This document shows, piece after piece, positions 50,785 through 61,263 of a stretch of DNA of 64,000 nucleotides. The stretch lies in contig JAPFFF010000034.1 in NCBI GenBank assembly GCA_039105265.1, forward strand, positions 1,178,001-1,242,000. The letters run 5' to 3'. A model generated the notes under the pieces. That model saw only the letters and a program-made list of their open reading frames with translations. It was not told the DNA's origin and did no database searches. The stretch is from Tritrichomonas musculus (Eukaryota > Parabasalia > Tritrichomonadida > Tritrichomonadidae). Made by a program: the position numbers and the translations under genes. Position 1 is the stretch's first letter, and each line of letters starts with the position of its first letter.

Positions 50785-51937
50785 TTATTTAGAATTTTCT
50801 TTTTCATTTGCAATTTTATAATAGTAGATTGCTTGTTCTTTATTTGCTTCAACGCCTTCTCCATTTTCGAGCATTGTTGCATATTTGTACATTGCCTTTG
50901 GATCACCATTATCAGCTGCCATTTTTAAATAATGAGCTGCCTCTTTTTTGTTTACAGGTGTACCAGCTCCTTTTTCAAGCATCACAGCATAATTATAAAA
51001 TGCTTTGTCATTTCCATCATCAACAGCCATTTTATAATATTTAACTGCTTCTTCCAAGTTAGTTTCAACACCTTCACCTTTAGCAAGCATACTAGCATAA
51101 TTGCTCATTGCAGTTGAGTCTCCTTTATCAACTGCCATTTTGTAATATTTCAAAGCTTCCTCTTTATTGACTTCTACGCCATCACCGTAATACAGAATGT
51201 TAGCATAATTATTCATTGCGAAAGAATCACCTTTATCGATAGCTTTTTTGTAATAATTAATAGCTTCTTCTTTATTGACGTCGACACCATCACCGTTTAA
51301 TAAAATGAAAGCATATTTCACCATTGATTTAGCATCACCATTATCAGCAGCTGATTTTAAAGATTCAATTGATTCTTCATGCGTAATAATATTATCATCA
51401 TTTTCTTCTTTTGTTTCTGATAAAACTTTTGTGCTTTCTTTTTCAATTGCCAACTTACGATAATATGAAGCTTCATCTTTGTTAACAGGAACCCCGTCAC
51501 CCTTTTCTAACATATCAGCATAATTATTCATTGCATCAATATCACCCTTATCGATTGCCAATTTGTAATATTTAACTGCCTCGTCTTTCCTGATCTCAAC
51601 ACCTTCACCCTTGTTTCTCATATCCACGTATTTTTTCATTGCTGGTAAATCGCCGATATCAGCCGCCATTTTGTAATAATACGCAGCTTCTTCCCTGTTA
51701 ACATCAACAGTATCTCCGACGTACAACATGTTAGCGAAGTTTGTGATTGCTTTCACGTCTCCTTTTTCAATTGCTTTTTTATAATATTTGATTCCTTCCT
51801 CTTTGTTCTTTTCAACGCCTTCGCCTTTGCAAAGCATGCTTGCGTAATTATTCATTGAGAAAGCGTCACCGTTTTCGGCAGCCAATTTGAAATATTTGAT
51901 TGCTTCTTCTTTGTTCGCTTCAATGCCATCGCCGTTA
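50785..51937 (-). pseudogene. 3' half of the kinase-like/Sel1 gene, cut off by a MITE
   Basis: From YNGDGIEANKEEAIKY onward this stretch carries about nine more Sel1-like repeats (36-residue units such as GDSFAMNNYANILYYGDGVEVNK) and ends NEKENSK. It joins in frame with the 5' half (52093-53538) if the inserted MITE and one TA are set aside. An internal ATG at 51885 gives 366 codons that could in principle be made alone, but no initiator is seen. One unit is replaced by a Glu/Asn-rich linker (ETKEENDDN). Confidence 0.8.
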
Positions 51938-51939
51938 TA

Positions 51940-52093
51940 AAGTCGGATTCAAAAGGCTTGGGACAAACTTTTTGAAAACGATAAGGTCAAATTTATAAAT
52001 CTTTTAGGTCAATTTGTCCCAAGCTGAATGATTTTTTTTCTGAGAAACATTGAAAAAAATTGAATGTTGTCCCAAGCATTTTGAATCCGACTT
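51940..52093. mobile_element. 154-base Tc1/mariner-type MITE inside a gene
   Basis: Left end AAGTCGGATTCAAAAGGCTT, continuing GGGACAA. The right end, reversed, is AAGTCGGATTCAAAATGCTT, continuing GGGACAA. The ends match over about 27 bases with one mismatch. TA flanks both sides (51938-51939 and 52094-52095). Removing the element and one TA restores the Sel1 motif NMLYNGDG across the join. TA duplication is the mark of the Tc1/mariner superfamily. The insertion itself supplies the TAA that ends the upstream frame. Confidence 0.92.
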
Positions 52094-53538
52094 TACAACA
52101 TGTTTGCGTAGTTGTTCATTGCCGATGAGTTCCCCTTCTCGGCGGCCATCTTGTAATACATGCATGCTTCTTTCTTGTCCACTTCAACACCATCGCCGTT
52201 AAACAGCATGTTGGCGTAATTTAGCATTGCCGATGAGTTCCCTCTCTCTGCCGCCATCTTGTAAAATTTGATCGCTTCAACGCCATTTCCGCTCTTCAAT
52301 ATGAGTGCGTAATTGTACATTGCCGATGAATTCCCCTTTTCAATTGCCTTTTTGTAATACTTGATTGCTTCCTCTTTATTTGTTTCAACACCATCGCCGT
52401 TAAACAGCATGTTGGCATAGTTCAGCATCGAGCTATCGTGTCCTTTGTCGGCCGCCATCTTGTAGTATTTAAATGCTTCTTTCTTGTCGGTTTTGACCCC
52501 ATCACCATTGTGCAACATGTTCGCGTAATTGTTCATCGATATCGTGTTCCCTCTCTCAATTCCCATCAAATAATATTTAACGGCTTCTTCTTTGTTAGCA
52601 GGAACACCACTCCCTTTCTTCAGCATCGACGCGTAGTTGTTCATCGCATTTGAATTCCCTTTTGAAATCGCCTTTTTGTAGTACTGAACGCACTTCTCTT
52701 TGTCAAATTCACTAAGCATCACTCCATGCAAGAATAATACTTCATCGTCATTTTCATACAGATCTAAATATGAATTCACCTTATCAAGGTCAATTTCACC
52801 AAAAAGTGACATGATTTTTTTCTTCAGTATAAATCGAGAAATTTCTATGAAATTGGGCCTCTCTTTAGGATCTTCTGAAATGCATCTAGCGAAAAATCGT
52901 TGGTTTTCTTCTCCTGGAATAGATGGAATGTCAACTGGAGACTGCTTACCTGTAATCAATTCATATGCAATAATTGAAAACGAGTAAACATCAGATTGTA
53001 ATGTAAATAAATCATTAATCTTGATTTCAGGAGCTGTATAATTTGTTTTTTCATTCATTTTCTTTGATAATCCAAAGGCTGGGAGTTTTGGAAAGAATTG
53101 ATCGTCAATGAGAATATTTGAAGGGTTTAATTGACCATAAATATTTTCTTTAGAATGTAAAAATTTCATTCCAAGAGAAATACCTAATAGCATGATGAAT
53201 TTAGTCGTTGGATCCTGTTGATCGCGTGTTAAATAACTTTTAAGAGTATTATTAGACATATAATCTAAAATTATAGTTAAATTTTTTTGTGAATCAAAAT
53301 CTAATTCACTGTATCCTACAAAATGTAAAATTGATGGATAATTTAAACTTGATATATTTTTGAATTCATCCAAAAACGCTTTTTTATCTTTTTCCTCATC
53401 ATTGTTCGATTTCAAAATTTGGGCGATATATTTTTCATTCGTTTCTTTATTTTCTATTATCATCATGCCTGTAGCTTTATCACCATTGATAGTTTGCGAA
53501 ACATTAAAGTCTTTTAAATCTATCACAGCTTCGCTCAT
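52093..53538 (-). CDS. Kinase-like protein with Sel1 repeats, 3'-truncated by a MITE
   Basis: 481 residues are readable. The kinase-like domain is at about 8-240 and six Sel1-like repeats at about 275-481 (36-residue units, AMNNYASMLKKGSGVPANK type). The kinase lacks catalytic residues: VAIK reads AQIL, HRD reads YGQ in YGQLNPSN, and DFG reads AFG; TAPE and an ERPNF helix remain. It is a predicted pseudokinase. Sel1 repeats form protein-binding solenoids. The stop comes from the inserted MITE; the former protein would have had about 15 repeats (about 865 residues). The shortened protein may still be made. No TCA initiator is seen at the start, but a strong hairpin lies just upstream. Confidence 0.88.
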   Translation of the reverse strand: MSEAVIDLKDFNVSQTINGDKATGMMIIENKETNEKYIAQILKSNNDEEKDKKAFLDEFKNISSLNYPSILHFVGYSELDFDSQKNLTIILDYMSNNTLKSYLTRDQQDPTTKFIMLLGISLGMKFLHSKENIYGQLNPSNILIDDQFFPKLPAFGLSKKMNEKTNYTAPEIKINDLFTLQSDVYSFSIIAYELITGKQSPVDIPSIPGEENQRFFARCISEDPKERPNFIEISRFILKKKIMSLFGEIDLDKVNSYLDLYENDDEVLFLHGVMLSEFDKEKCVQYYKKAISKGNSNAMNNYASMLKKGSGVPANKEEAVKYYLMGIERGNTISMNNYANMLHNGDGVKTDKKEAFKYYKMAADKGHDSSMLNYANMLFNGDGVETNKEEAIKYYKKAIEKGNSSAMYNYALILKSGNGVEAIKFYKMAAERGNSSAMLNYANMLFNGDGVEVDKKEACMYYKMAAEKGNSSAMNNYANML

Positions 53539-53562
53539 TTTTAAAATAATAAAATTTTAGAA

Positions 53563-53615
53563 ATTTTCCACAAAACTTTTTGTGAGCGAAGCTCACAAAA
53601 AGTTTTGTGGAAAAT
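53563..53615. repeat. Perfect 25-base-arm hairpin next to the kinase start
   Basis: ATTTTCCACAAAACTTTTTG continues TGAGC, then a GAA loop, then its exact reverse complement. It lies 24 bases upstream of the kinase-like gene start and abuts the tyrosine recombinase element. Its centre TGAGCGAAGCT repeats, inverted, the first codons of the kinase gene (ATGAGCGAAGCT). Confidence 0.9.
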
Positions 53616-53618
53616 GTG

Positions 53619-55052
53619 TAAATCTCTCAAATGTGTACACTTTTTGAACGTTCCTCTGAAATATTCTCCAAAAATTTGTTTTGGCCGAATAAACTCAAAA
53701 AGTGAAAAAATTGAATCAAATTTGATCTGAGAAACAACTTTTTAATAAAAATTATCGACCAATTATTTATTGTTCAAAATCCAATAGTATGTTTGGTCGA
53801 AATAACAATACTTTTCCAACTCCCTATACACACCCTCCAAATAATGGAACAATATTCAATTCTAATGCTTTTCAACAAACTAATATGTTTAACTTTCAGA
53901 TTCAAAATCAGACATTTAATTATAGTTATAACCAACCTCCACAAAATTTACCTAATCAATTTCCTTTATATAATACAAATCAACCTACGAACGTTAATCA
54001 ACCTCAAAATTTTACCGAGTTTGAACAATTATTACAAGAATCTCAACAATATAGTGACAATTCTTTAGCAAAAACATCAAAAAACACATACGATAAAGCA
54101 TTACATGTTTATGAAACAGTCATGAATATACTAAGTACTAATCCTTATCCCATCACACTTGAAAAGTTGAAAGTATTTATAACATATCAGGCTAGAAATA
54201 ACATCGCTATAAACACACTAAAGTCTTATATTACAGGTTTTTCTTATTATTTTAAAACAAATAATTTATAAAATTTAACATTATCAAATGAATTCAAACA
54301 GTTTAAAGCTGGATTACTCAGATCTTTTAAAGAAAATTCATCACCTTTTGCTAAAAAACCTTTTAAACCCGAATTTTTTATACATTTTTTACAGATTGCT
54401 GATATGAATGACATCAGAAATTTAAGAATAATGTTTTATATGACATTATCGTTTTATGCCTTTCTACGTATATCCGAATTATTAAATCTCAGAAAGAAAG
54501 ATATTAAATATGATGTAAATAAAAACAAATTAATAATAAACATTAGATTTTCTAAGACAAATCAAAATGGCAAAGGTGTGACAACTTATTTATACAATAA
54601 TACTCAAAAAGTTTATCATCCACTTAATTTTATTAACTTTATTTCTAATTTAAACGATGATGATTATATTGTAAATATGAGTGAAGAAAATCTTAGAAAA
54701 GAACTTAATAATGTTTTAAAGCAATTAGATTTAGATGTAAATCAATACTCGTGGCACTCCTTTAGGAGAGGAGGTGCCACATTGGCATCGCAGAATCATA
54801 TTGATCCTGCCATCATTAAAGCTCATGGAAGATGGCAAAGCGAGGCTTATCTTTTATACGTAGACAGAGATCAAGACAATGCAGGTTTGCAAATAAGCGA
54901 TATACTCTAAAATTAAATAAAAAATTAATCTTTTATCATATTTTATCGTTTTTAATTCAATTTTTTCACTTTTTGAGTTTATTCGGCCAAAACAAATTTT
55001 TGGAGAATATTGAGAGGAAAAAGTTCAAAAAGTGGACCATTTGAGAGATTTA
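53619..55052 (+). mobile_element. TIR-flanked tyrosine recombinase transposon (Crypton-like)
   Basis: About 105-base inverted ends, starting TAAATCTCTCAAATG and sharing the long block TTTGTTTTGGCCGAATAAAC, enclose one gene for a tyrosine recombinase (53789-54910). Size is 1434 bases. The ends differ by a few small changes near the tips, so the element is not brand new. No clear target duplication is read (T/TA at the edges). Tyrosine recombinase DNA transposons (Cryptons) normally lack long inverted ends, so the layout is unusual. No reverse transcriptase or other gene is present. Confidence 0.8.
53789..54910 (+). pseudogene. Tyrosine recombinase (phage-integrase family), one in-frame stop
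   Basis: An Asn/Gln/Pro-rich N-terminus (about 1-75) is followed by a SAM-like core-binding domain (SKNTYDKALHVYETVMNIL, TLKSYITGFSYYF) and then the catalytic domain. The full catalytic set is seen in the second part (from 54404): R in FLRISELL, a K in FSKTNQNGKG, H-x-x-R in WHSFRRGGAT, H in HGRW and Y in YLLYVD. A single TAA (54269-54271) splits the frame between the two domains; the sequence stays in the same frame on both sides. The enzyme would cut and join the element ends through a 3'-phosphotyrosine. The frame is otherwise intact. Confidence 0.85.
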
Positions 55053-55965
55053 TAAATTTTCTTATTCAAAATTTCAAAGTACCATTTAAAAATTCATATT
55101 GCAATAATATTATTTAAAAAATGCTATTATTATTATTTTCTATTTTATTATATAAAAAATTAAGAATATAGATTATAAATACAAAAAATAATGTTTTTAC
55201 AAAACCCCCACCAAAACCGTTTACAATTTTTATCGGGAGAATAAAAGTTTTTATTTATATGGAATCCCATCATTTTATTGATATTTTTCATTAACAAACT
55301 TATAATAAATATTTACAAAGCTTCTATATTTATATAAAGTTTTATTCTAATCGAAAATATTTATGGAATATTAGCGATATAAATGATACACGATTTATTT
55401 TTTTTTTTCTGATAAAGCATAATTAAATTGTTAGATAAATAAGACCCATAATTTTTTACAAGGTCAACTTAAATATGTATGAAGTTACGTGATGATGATT
55501 TTTTTTATTTCTATTTTTTAATCAATGTGTGTATTATTTTCTCATCTAAATAAGATTTATACCCAACTATAAATTAGATGGGTTATTTTTTTTACAAAAT
55601 GAAGCTTTTATTGTTGCATATTTACATAAATAGATAATTCATAGATTTTGAACCATTTTTTTTCAAATAAACTAATAATCTTTGTAAAGAAATTATTTTT
55701 TGCCATTTTTTATAAATAAATAATGAAAAAAAAAAATCAAATATCAAAAATATAGTTTTATAAATAACGTATTTTTATACGTTACATGTTTTTTATTTTC
55801 ACTTAAATTTCGATTAAATATAATAATTGATATATTAATAATATCATAATAAACCATAATATATATTATAAACCATATATTGATAATAATAATAATCATA
55901 TAAAATATAAATATTAAGATATTAATCTTTTAAAAATAATTAATTTTAACGTATTTATATAGAAT
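55053..55965. other. AT-rich spacer leading into a satellite
   Basis: No gene. From about 55755 some pieces (AACGTATTTTTATACGTTAC, TTTTAACGTATTTATATAGA) already resemble the satellite unit and are probably a diverged copy. Confidence 0.5.
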
Positions 55966-57125
55966 ATTGAGACTTCGCGTCGTCAAAAACGTGTTTTTTT
56001 GAATATAAAAACGTATTTTTGCTCGTTATTTTCTAAGGTAACGTATTTTAAAATAACGATTTTTTTAAAATTATATATTTTAGAGACACTTCAATTATTT
56101 TTTTTGAAGCAGATTAAAACTAATAAATATTATATAATCTTATATAAAGTCATATATAAATAAATATTATTATATTGTTCACTAAATATTAGGATATTCC
56201 TTTTTCAAAAATGTCAAATAATAACGTATTTACATAGAATAGACAACTTCGTGGATTAAGGTGGCCGTTAATTAAGTTATCAGAAACTTCCTTGATTTCT
56301 TTCAAACTTTCTTATCTACTCTCAAACTTCCTAAAGATTTTAACTTTCTTATCCTCTTTCAAACTTCCAAAAGATAACTTAATTAATAGGTCTCAAATGC
56401 TCTCAAAAAGTTATAAACAATAAAAATGATTTTTTCTTTAGCAAAACTTCAAAACAAAACTAAGACAATATCAGTTAAAAATAAAAATTAAAAAATCAAA
56501 ATTCAAAAAGAATTTGAAAATAATTGAATAAAAAAGTTATTAATTGAATAAAAATTTTTTTATTCTCTTCAAATTTTTTATTATCAAAAAGTTTATCTTA
56601 AGGAACTTTGTGAGAAAACAAGAAAGTTTAAGAAAAGATAATATAGTTTCAAAAGAAAAAAGGAAGTTTGAGAGAAGATAATAAAGTTTATGAGGAATCA
56701 AGAAAGTTTCTGATAACTTAATTAACGGCCACCTTAATCCACGAAGTTGTCTAATATTGAGACCTCGCGTGGTCAAAAACGTGTTTTTTTGAATATAAAA
56801 ACGTATTTTGGCTCGTTATTTTTTAAAATAACGAATATTATAATAACGAATTTTTTAAAATGGGCAATTTTTGGAAATCCTTTAATTATTTTTTTTGAAG
56901 AAGATTAAAACTAATAAATATTATAATAATCTTATATAAAGTCATATATAAATAAATATTATTATATTATTCAGTAAATATTAGGATATTCATTTTTCAA
57001 AAATGTCAAATTATAACGTATTCACATAGAATATTGAGACCTCGCGTGGTCAAAAACGTGTTTTTTTGAATATAAAAACGTATTTTTGTACGTTATTATA
57101 AATAAAAAATAACGAATTTCTGTAA
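55966..57125 (+). repeat. Tandem satellite of about 276 bases, two full units and one partial
   Basis: Unit 1 is 55966-56240 (275 bases up to a MITE). Unit 2 is 56756-57032 (277 bases). Partial unit 3 is 57033 to about 57125. Each starts ATTGAGAC.TCGCGT.GTCAA, then AAACGTGTTTTTTTGAATAT. They share TATAAAGTCATATATAAATA and end AACGTATT.ACATAGAAT. ACGTTA/TAACGT words recur. The CG-containing start stands out in AT-rich DNA. Confidence 0.85.
56241..56752. mobile_element. 512-base MITE inserted in the satellite
   Basis: The ends AGACAACTTCGTGGATTAAG and its reverse continue for about 50 bases (GTGGCCGTTAATTAAGTTAT). The interior is an imperfect long inverted repeat of AAACTTTC/GAAAGTTT-rich DNA. 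Comparison with the empty sites in the neighbouring units (TAGAATATTGAG at about 55960 and 57028) shows a 3-base AAT duplication. A 3-base duplication is typical of PIF/Harbinger, but other superfamilies are possible. No gene. Confidence 0.85.
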
Positions 57126-58195
57126 CAATAAATCATCAATTTTATCATAAAAAAATAACTATTATTATTATAAAATTAAAAAATATTCATTCATGATTTT
57201 TTTAATAAGTATATAACGCATAAAAACCTCATGGCCATAAGCTTATATCGTATTAATAATAATAATAATAATTTTTTTTCGTTTTTCTTTCATTAGAAAG
57301 AAAATAATGATATGGATCACATATATAAATCAATCATGCAGGAGAGAACATTGATTTTTATGTTATGTAAAAAATAATAATATTTATCTTTTTATTCGTT
57401 CAGTAATTAAAGATGGTCCTAAATTATATTTTATTCCACATTGGAATATATTTCCAAATTTATTATTAAAATATATTTTTTTCATAAAAACAAAAATGCA
57501 GGGGGTTTTGTTTTTACACAAAATTGTTTAAGATAATTTAATATGAGTGCTGCAACTCAAAATTTTTAAATTTTTCAAACTGTTTTTTTTTGCACAAATA
57601 AAAGTGTTTAGAACGATTTAACCATTCAGATATATTTATATATCTTTTGTAAATGTGTACATTCATGAATTAATCCAAAAAAAAGAAAAAAAAATTCAAC
57701 AAGACATTGGTTCAAATCATATGAATGAAATTGTTTAATATATATTTCACTACAAAATATTTGAACAATTATTAAAAGTAAACATATTTATTAATAATAT
57801 ATATTATAATTCAAAAAAGAATGGAATATAAATTTAAATTAAATTTAAAAAATGATAAATTTATGAATTTCTTGAAATTTTTCCCTAAATTTTTTTATAA
57901 TATTTTTATCCTTAATTTATTGCATGATGATACAAAATAATTTATAATTAGATAAATAACTGTCTTACTGTTTTTTCAGAACAGTACATTTAGAACAAAA
58001 AAGTATTATTTTTTTTTTATTTTGGAAAAATATTGTTTAGAAAATTAAATTACTATTATATAAATTATTTTTACTAAAAAAATTCAAAAGCATAATGAGT
58101 TATTCGACTTTTTTATTATCGATCATATCATTTGTGAACTGATGTATTCAAAATCGTTTAGATAAAATTTTCGATAAAAATTTATAGGAAAGAAG
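57126..58195. other. AT-rich spacer
   Basis: No gene is seen. There is an AAT microsatellite at about 57254-57271, several homopolymer runs and nothing else. Confidence 0.5.
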
Positions 58196-60029
58196 ATGAA
58201 TATAGCAAATTTTGAAGATTCAGCATTGTGTGAAGAAAAATTAGTTAAAAAAAGACGAGCTCCAATGATTTTTGATGATATTGATGTCATCATACCCACA
58301 CATCCAAACGATTTCAAGAATATTTCAAAAAATTATATAAACGAGCAAGATTTTAATACAGATCTGGAGAAAAAACAAGAACAAGATAGAGATCGGAGTA
58401 GAAGACATGACCTACATCGCGATAATAAATTTGTGATTCCTCAAATCAGTTCATTACATGAGATAATTCAGAAAAATGATTCTGCATCTGATTTAATTTC
58501 ATATTTATCATATTTTACCGAATGTTTGGATTCATTATTTGAAAATAACTTCCGTCAAAATTCAATTGATTTTTCTAAAGTTTCTGATATTAAAAATTCT
58601 GTTGATAAATGGTTCATGGAACATTCTAATGAAAATATAAATAACCAATTAATTTATTCACTTTTTTCCAATTTAATTGAAAGTATGTTTGCTATTGATA
58701 CTTTATTTTCAAGAAATATAGAAAATGAAATGCAAAGTAAAGAAGAATACTCTTCAGCAATAAAAGATTTGAAAATGAAAAATATGAGAAAAAGCAAAGA
58801 AAGCAAGTATTTTAAAAAAGAAATGATATCATCAAATGCTCAGATTAGACTTATAAAAAGTAAAATGCAAAAACTTATTGAAGAAAGAGATGCTGTAAAA
58901 AGGGAACTTCATGCTATTTTTGATAAAGATAAACCAATTCAAGATTTTTTAGATGAAATTGAAAAGAACGAAGAGTTTGGACCACAAGAATTAACTGAAT
59001 CATTGATTAAAGAATTATTAAAAAATTATTCAATAATTCCAAGAGGAAGACGTTTTACTAAAACAATGAAATCAATTAGTTTCATCATTTATTCATATTC
59101 ACCTATTGCCTATAAAACACTAGCTCAATATTTTCCATTTCCATCCGAAAAAACTGTTACAGAATGTTTCAAATCACAAATGAAAGAAACAAAAAACAAT
59201 TTATTAAATTTAAGCCAACTAAAAGTTATATTAGATAAATTGCACGATATTTATACAGACGATAAAAATGAGGAAATTCCTTCTGTCCTTGCAGTTGATG
59301 CTGCAGCAATGAAACCAAATTCTGATGGGAAAAAAGCATTTTTCGGCTTTGAAATCCAACCAGTTAATTTGAATCATAAAAAAAATTATTTATGTAGAAG
59401 AAAAGCAAAATGGACGATTTGATCCAGACATTTTAGGTAAATTGGATATAATTCGAGAAAAATGTAAACAGTGCAAATTTTCTATCATTATGAATGCCAC
59501 TGATGGCGATACTAAAACAAACATTTTGCATAAGGAATTACAAGATTATTTGGATTTGAATAAATCATATTTTGATGAAAGAGTTGAAAAGTTGAAAGAT
59601 TTTCCCAAAGCTCTTCCTGTTAGCGATTTACTACATTTATTAAAATCAATGAGAAGAAAAATTCTAAGACATAAAATTATGATGACAAAGACTAGTCCAT
59701 GCATTGATTTTAATAAAGAAAGAGAAATTCTAAGAATGTCTAAATATTATCATGAAATTGTTGAATCTACAAATCCTTTAGAGACCATGAAAGATAATTT
59801 GGCATTAATGATAATAAATACCGAAAACCTTTTACTTTTCGGGCAAAATGAACATTATCAATTTTTCACTCTTCTATTCGTTGAAGTATTAATACTAACA
59901 GTAATTCAGGCAAAAAAATTATCTATTGAGTGTAGAATAGATTTGTGCAGAATATGCTATAATTGTATCACTAACCTTCAAAATAACTGTTTCAAAAAAC
60001 AACGCTCTAGTAAAAAAAGAGTAGTATAG
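58196..60029 (+). pseudogene. DDE/RNase-H-like transposase gene, one frame break
   Basis: The first part (58196-59422) has a polar N-terminus, a long coiled coil (about 180-245), a helical domain (KNYSIIPRGRRFTKTMKSIS, YFPFPSEKTVTECF) that resembles the region before a transposase core, and a first acidic motif VLAVDAAAMKP. Continuation is in a second frame (YVEEKQNGRFDPDILGK, then IIMNATDGDTKT with another Asp pair, and LPVSDLLHLLKSMRRKI). The frame change lies at an A8 run near 59378-59385. The pattern of spaced Asp motifs and SDLLHLLK suggests an RNase-H-fold transposase; no superfamily can be assigned by eye. The last codons may come from the adjoining Polinton end. Confidence 0.5.
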
Positions 60030-60125
60030 TATAGGCTGGGATTCATTCTTCACCCCAGCCTACACTGCTCGCCACCAAGCTCAGGTACACCTTCGCTTGG
60101 GCCTCGCTACCCGGCCAAATACCTA
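60030..60125. other. GC-rich terminal segment with stem-loop
   Basis: TAGGCTGGG (60032-60040) pairs with CCCAGCCTA (60055-60063). The next 60 bases are far richer in G+C than anything else in the window. It probably belongs to the Polinton terminal repeat. Confidence 0.55.
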
Positions 60126-61263
60126 CTGAAAAACCTATCGTAAGTACACACTCTCTACTTTCACTATTCCACCAATGTCATTTCCAAGGTATGGAGTAGT
60201 TTTTGAGCTTTCTAATGGTGTTTTTTGAATTCTACACCCGAAAATACGATATTTCTTGTATAGGCACGACCCGAAATATTGAGTTTTGATCGAGTTAATA
60301 TTTTCTCTCAAATATTTTTATGCCAGAAGTATATTTTTTTCTCTCAAATATTTTGAAAAGATTTTATAAAAATATTCTTAAAAAGTTAACTAGACATCAA
60401 GATATTTTAATATTATTTTTCACTTTTTGAATTTAAATTTTTATTATTTTGTTATTGATTTTAATTAATTTTTCAAAATTTTTGTTCCACTTTTTGAATT
60501 TAAATTTTGGCCAGACATTTAGTGTACACCAAGTGTACACCAAGTGCGCACTTGGTGCGCACCATTAGCAACCTTAAAATTTTCAAAATTGATAAATAAA
60601 ATTTTTTCCTTTAAAATTATAATATTTGTGAAAGAAAATTTTATTAATAAATTGATAGATAAAATTTTTTATTATTTTTACAAGTTTATGGTTATAATTT
60701 ATTAAAATTAATTTTTATAAAAAATGTCGGACTTTCTATTTTTCGAACCATGTAACTTTCCACCAAATATTTCCATTGAGCTATGACCCCATACAAGAAT
60801 ATTTTTGGATGGTTTATTTTTAAAACTAAATTCTGAATATATTTATTTGAGTTATTACAATATATTTCAATATTTATTTGGTTTTATATTTATTCAAAAT
60901 CGAGTTTCCATCTTTGTCTATGCGTGTGTCGTAATGGTTAAACTCCCTACCTAACATCCTAGGTTCGACATATATCCGGAACGCATTTTTTCTGAGTTAT
61001 GAGAAAGAGTGGACTTTGAGTGAAATCTGTGAAAACTTGGATTTGTGGCTAAGTTGTGAGTTGTTCGTTAACAATTATTCCGCAAACAAAAAACTTATTG
61101 AGTTAAGTTTCCATCTTCCTGATCGAGGCCATTAACTTCCCCTAGTTAACGGACGGCTCCTTTCAATAAGGATTTCATTTGGAGTAGATCTCTTTTATAA
61201 GTAATTCAGAAAAAGGCCTCTCAGGGTTGGTTTTTGCACTTTTGTTTTTATATTTTTATAAAA
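60126..61263. other. Non-coding left flank of the Polinton genes
   Basis: About 1.1 kb without a gene, holding GTGTACACCAAGTG-type short repeats at 60530-60560. A segment at 60921-60985 looks faintly like a tRNA gene but does not fold convincingly. Probably part of a long terminal repeat region. Confidence 0.5.

Noticed and set aside
56540-56776. 78-codon frame inside the satellite MITE
   Set aside because: Made of the element's inverted repeat; no protein features.
60921-60985. tRNA-like segment followed by a T run
   Set aside because: Only about four acceptor pairs form, and the segment is too short for a full tRNA.
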